DNA from: Deltaproteobacteria bacterium | GTDB taxonomy: Bacteria; Desulfobacterota; Binatia; UBA9968 | Assembly: GCA_021323355.1 (NCBI GenBank) | Contig: JAJONK010000117.1 | Coordinates: forward strand, 1 to 7,278 | Direction of reading: 5' to 3' | DNA: 7,278 nt | In this document: positions 5,604 to 7,278 of the stretch, one piece after another | Layout: each line of letters starts with the position of its first letter | Numbering within the stretch: position 1 is the stretch's first letter | Position numbers and translations under genes: made by a program | Notes under the pieces: model-generated | What the model saw: the letters and a program-made list of their open reading frames with translations, nothing else | The model's database searches: none | Told to the model about the DNA's origin: nothing

Positions 5604-6077
5604 ATGTCGCAAGTACTGGGCAATGAGTTGACTGCAGAGCTATTGAGCCGGTTGGATGGACGGGATGTGGAATCCTATGAAGGTAAGATCATCCCGATTT
5701 TCACGGTGGATGAATATGGCTGGCCTCATCCGGCTTTACTGTCGTATTACGAAATGGTGGCCAAGAATCCACGTACTATCGATATGGCGCTGTGGAAGAA
5801 CAGCTCAACGGCTAATAATCTCAGGCAAAGCGGTAAGGTGACCTTGATGATCAACGATCACGCGCTGAATTATTATCTTAAGGGAACCGTGAGCCAGACC
5901 GAAGCTGAAATGTCCGGCACCCCTGCGGTTTCTCGCTTTCGCGTGACTCTGGAGCAGGTGATCGAGGATCAGGAACCCAACGCCGAGATAACTACCGGAT
6001 TAACTTACCGCCGAATGAGTCAGCGTGATCCGAATGATTTTGCCGCGAAAGTTTTCCGAGGCTTGAAAGAAAAATAG
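5604..6077 (+). CDS. Pyridoxamine 5'-phosphate oxidase-like family protein
   Basis: This 157-residue protein looks like a divergent member of the PNPOx-like split-barrel superfamily. The typical early beta segment reads IIPIFTVDEYGWPHPALLSY at 29-48 (a strand followed by x-G-x-P-H-x-A, as in many members). TIDMALWKNSSTANNLRQSG at 58-77 occupies the place where members carry the phosphate-contacting S/T and the helix, and KVTLMINDHALNYYLKGTVS at 78-97 gives the next strands. The protein is not a close copy of the preceding gene: the two share the fold pattern but few residues. The catalytic role is unknown. Its stop codon overlaps the GTG of the next gene (TAGTG, 6075-6079), so it is translationally linked to the efflux adaptor. 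A flavin reductase-like or cofactor-carrying role is possible but not shown. Confidence 0.72.
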   Translation: MSQVLGNELTAELLSRLDGRDVESYEGKIIPIFTVDEYGWPHPALLSYYEMVAKNPRTIDMALWKNSSTANNLRQSGKVTLMINDHALNYYLKGTVSQTEAEMSGTPAVSRFRVTLEQVIEDQEPNAEITTGLTYRRMSQRDPNDFAAKVFRGLKEK

Positions 6078-7278
6078 TGAATCGCAAAAAAGCCATCGCA
6101 TGGATCGCAGCGGCAAGCGTCATCGGGCTGGGTGGCGCCGGCTGGTGGCAGCTAAGCGATAGCCCCAAAGAACCCCCGTACGTTACCACGCCGGTACAAA
6201 CAGCAAGTATCACCCAGGTGGTCTCATCAACCGGAACTCTGCAGGCGGTGGTCACTGTGCAAGTCGGCAGCCAAGTCTCCGGAACCATCGAAAAGCTCTT
6301 CGCCGATTTCAACACCAAAGTAAAAGCCGGGCAGATTGTTGCCCAACTCAATCAGGACAAATTTAGGGCTGCCGAAGATCAGGCACGCGCGAATTTGCTC
6401 GCGGCGCAGTCGAATATCGAGAAAAGTAAGGTTGGCGTCGCCGACACGTTGCGTACCCTCGAGCGCAACCGGCAGCTGAGAACGAAAGACTTGATGGCGC
6501 AAAGCGATCTTGACGCCGCGCAGGCGGCGTACGACGCCGCCGTTGCCCAAGTGGAGGTGAACCGGGCGCAAGCTGCGCAGGCTCAAGCCTCGTTGAAGCA
6601 AGCGACAGTAGATCTCAATAACACGGTGATTCGCTCGCCTGTCGACGGACTGGTGATCTCAAGAAACGTCGATGTCGGTCAAACGGTGGCGGCTTCACTT
6701 CAGGCGCCGACGCTGTTTACGATTGCCAACGACTTGGCGCGAATGGAAGTTCATACCAATGTCGATGAGGCGGATGTCGGCAACGTTAGAGAAGCGCAGG
6801 AAGTCACGTTCACGGTGGACGCCTTTCCGTCGCGACGCTTTAGGGGGCGCGTGCATCAAGTGCGCAATGCGCCCATTGTCGTGCAAAATGTGGTGACCTA
6901 TGTAGCGGTCGTCCGCATCGACAATAAAGAGTTGCTGCTCAAACCCGGTATGACTGCCAATGTGCAATTTCTGGTCAGCCGAAAAGAAGATGTTCTGACC
7001 ATCCCGAATATGGCAATGCGCTTCAAACCGCCTGAGGAGAAAGAAGAAGCGCAGGAACTTCTGCGCCGCGAACAGAGCCGAACCGCGCCAAAGGTGGGCG
7101 AGAGGCGGACCAGCCGTCAAAGCGCCGTACGTGGAAGTGGCGCGGCCGGCGGGGGAACCAGGCGGGCGCGTATCTATCTCCTCAGGGACGATAAAGCTCA
7201 ACCAGTCGAAATTCAGCTGGGCATTAGCGATGGATCGAGAACCGAAGTTAGAAGCGGCGATGTCAAAGAAAATGATCC
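6077..7278 (+). CDS. MacA/HlyD-type periplasmic adaptor subunit (3' end missing)
   Basis: The open frame gives 400 codons to the right edge without a stop. It starts at GTG 6077, overlapping the upstream stop. Residues 6-24 form an N-terminal membrane anchor or uncleaved signal preceded by RKK. The first biotinyl-lipoyl half is VQVGSQVSGTIEKLF at 61-75 with VKAGQIVAQLN at 82-92. An alpha-helical hairpin rich in Ala, Gln and Glu spans about 96-178 and includes LMAQSDLDAAQAAYDAA. The second lipoyl half is TVIRSPVDGLVISRNVDVGQ at 183-202, followed by a beta-barrel domain (about 220-300) ending in LLKPGMTANVQF, and a membrane-proximal domain (from about 365, LGISDGSRTEVRSGDV). Such adaptors bridge an inner-membrane pump, commonly MacB-type ABC or RND, to an outer-membrane channel; a pump gene is expected downstream. 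A Lys/Glu/Arg then Gly-rich insert lies at about 318-364. The substrate cannot be told. Confidence 0.92.
   Translation, partial: MNRKKAIAWIAAASVIGLGGAGWWQLSDSPKEPPYVTTPVQTASITQVVSSTGTLQAVVTVQVGSQVSGTIEKLFADFNTKVKAGQIVAQLNQDKFRAAEDQARANLLAAQSNIEKSKVGVADTLRTLERNRQLRTKDLMAQSDLDAAQAAYDAAVAQVEVNRAQAAQAQASLKQATVDLNNTVIRSPVDGLVISRNVDVGQTVAASLQAPTLFTIANDLARMEVHTNVDEADVGNVREAQEVTFTVDAFPSRRFRGRVHQVRNAPIVVQNVVTYVAVVRIDNKELLLKPGMTANVQFLVSRKEDVLTIPNMAMRFKPPEEKEEAQELLRREQSRTAPKVGERRTSRQSAVRGSGAAGGGTRRARIYLLRDDKAQPVEIQLGISDGSRTEVRSGDVKEND

Noticed and set aside
6695..7201. Reverse-strand reading frame (168 codons) opposite the efflux adaptor
   Set aside because: The + strand frame is open from 6077 to the window end and carries clear adaptor motifs; the antisense product has no recognisable features.

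Overview
The window is a gene-dense, single-strand bacterial segment. Every gene I can support lies on the + strand, GC content is moderate (mid-50s percent by eye), and neighbouring genes overlap by 1-4 bases or sit 5-40 bases apart. It reads as one long operon or two back-to-back operons. The mix of an aerobic-type molybdenum hydroxylase maturation set, a type 2 IPP isomerase and a MacA-like adaptor suggests an uncultivated soil or subsurface bacterium, perhaps a deltaproteobacterium-like lineage such as Binatota, NC10 or Tectomicrobia. That placement is an inference and is weak.

Region 1 (about 1-2908) is a CoxD-CoxE-CoxF/I-like block. It holds the C-terminal part of a MoxR-type AAA+ ATPase, a VWA-domain partner with an intact MIDAS metal site, and two XdhC/CoxI-family proteins. 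In CO dehydrogenase (cox) and related xanthine-oxidase-family operons these proteins insert or mature the molybdenum cofactor site of the hydroxylase. The structural genes (large, medium and small subunits) are not here and probably lie upstream. The XdhC function is split. A 131-residue protein keeps the conserved Cys-containing N-terminal domain. The following 256-residue protein carries the Rossmann domain behind an N-terminal domain that has lost those cysteines.

Region 2 (about 2924-5070) is the most notable part. A small DUF120 protein, resembling the archaeal CTP-dependent riboflavin kinase, is followed by a UbiX flavin prenyltransferase and a type 2 isopentenyl-diphosphate isomerase. 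Together these could supply FMN, a dimethylallyl donor and the prenylating enzyme, so the three genes look like a compact prenylated-FMN (prFMN) supply cassette. No UbiD decarboxylase, the usual consumer of prFMN, is in the window.

Region 3 (about 5111-6077) encodes two unlike, adjacent split-barrel flavin-binding proteins of the pyridoxamine 5'-phosphate oxidase (PNPOx-like) superfamily. Region 4 (6077 to the end) is a MacA/HlyD-type periplasmic adaptor of a tripartite efflux system. It overlaps the preceding gene by one base and runs off the window. No RNA genes, mobile elements, CRISPR arrays or convincing terminators were seen, and no stretch longer than about 40 bases lacks a gene.
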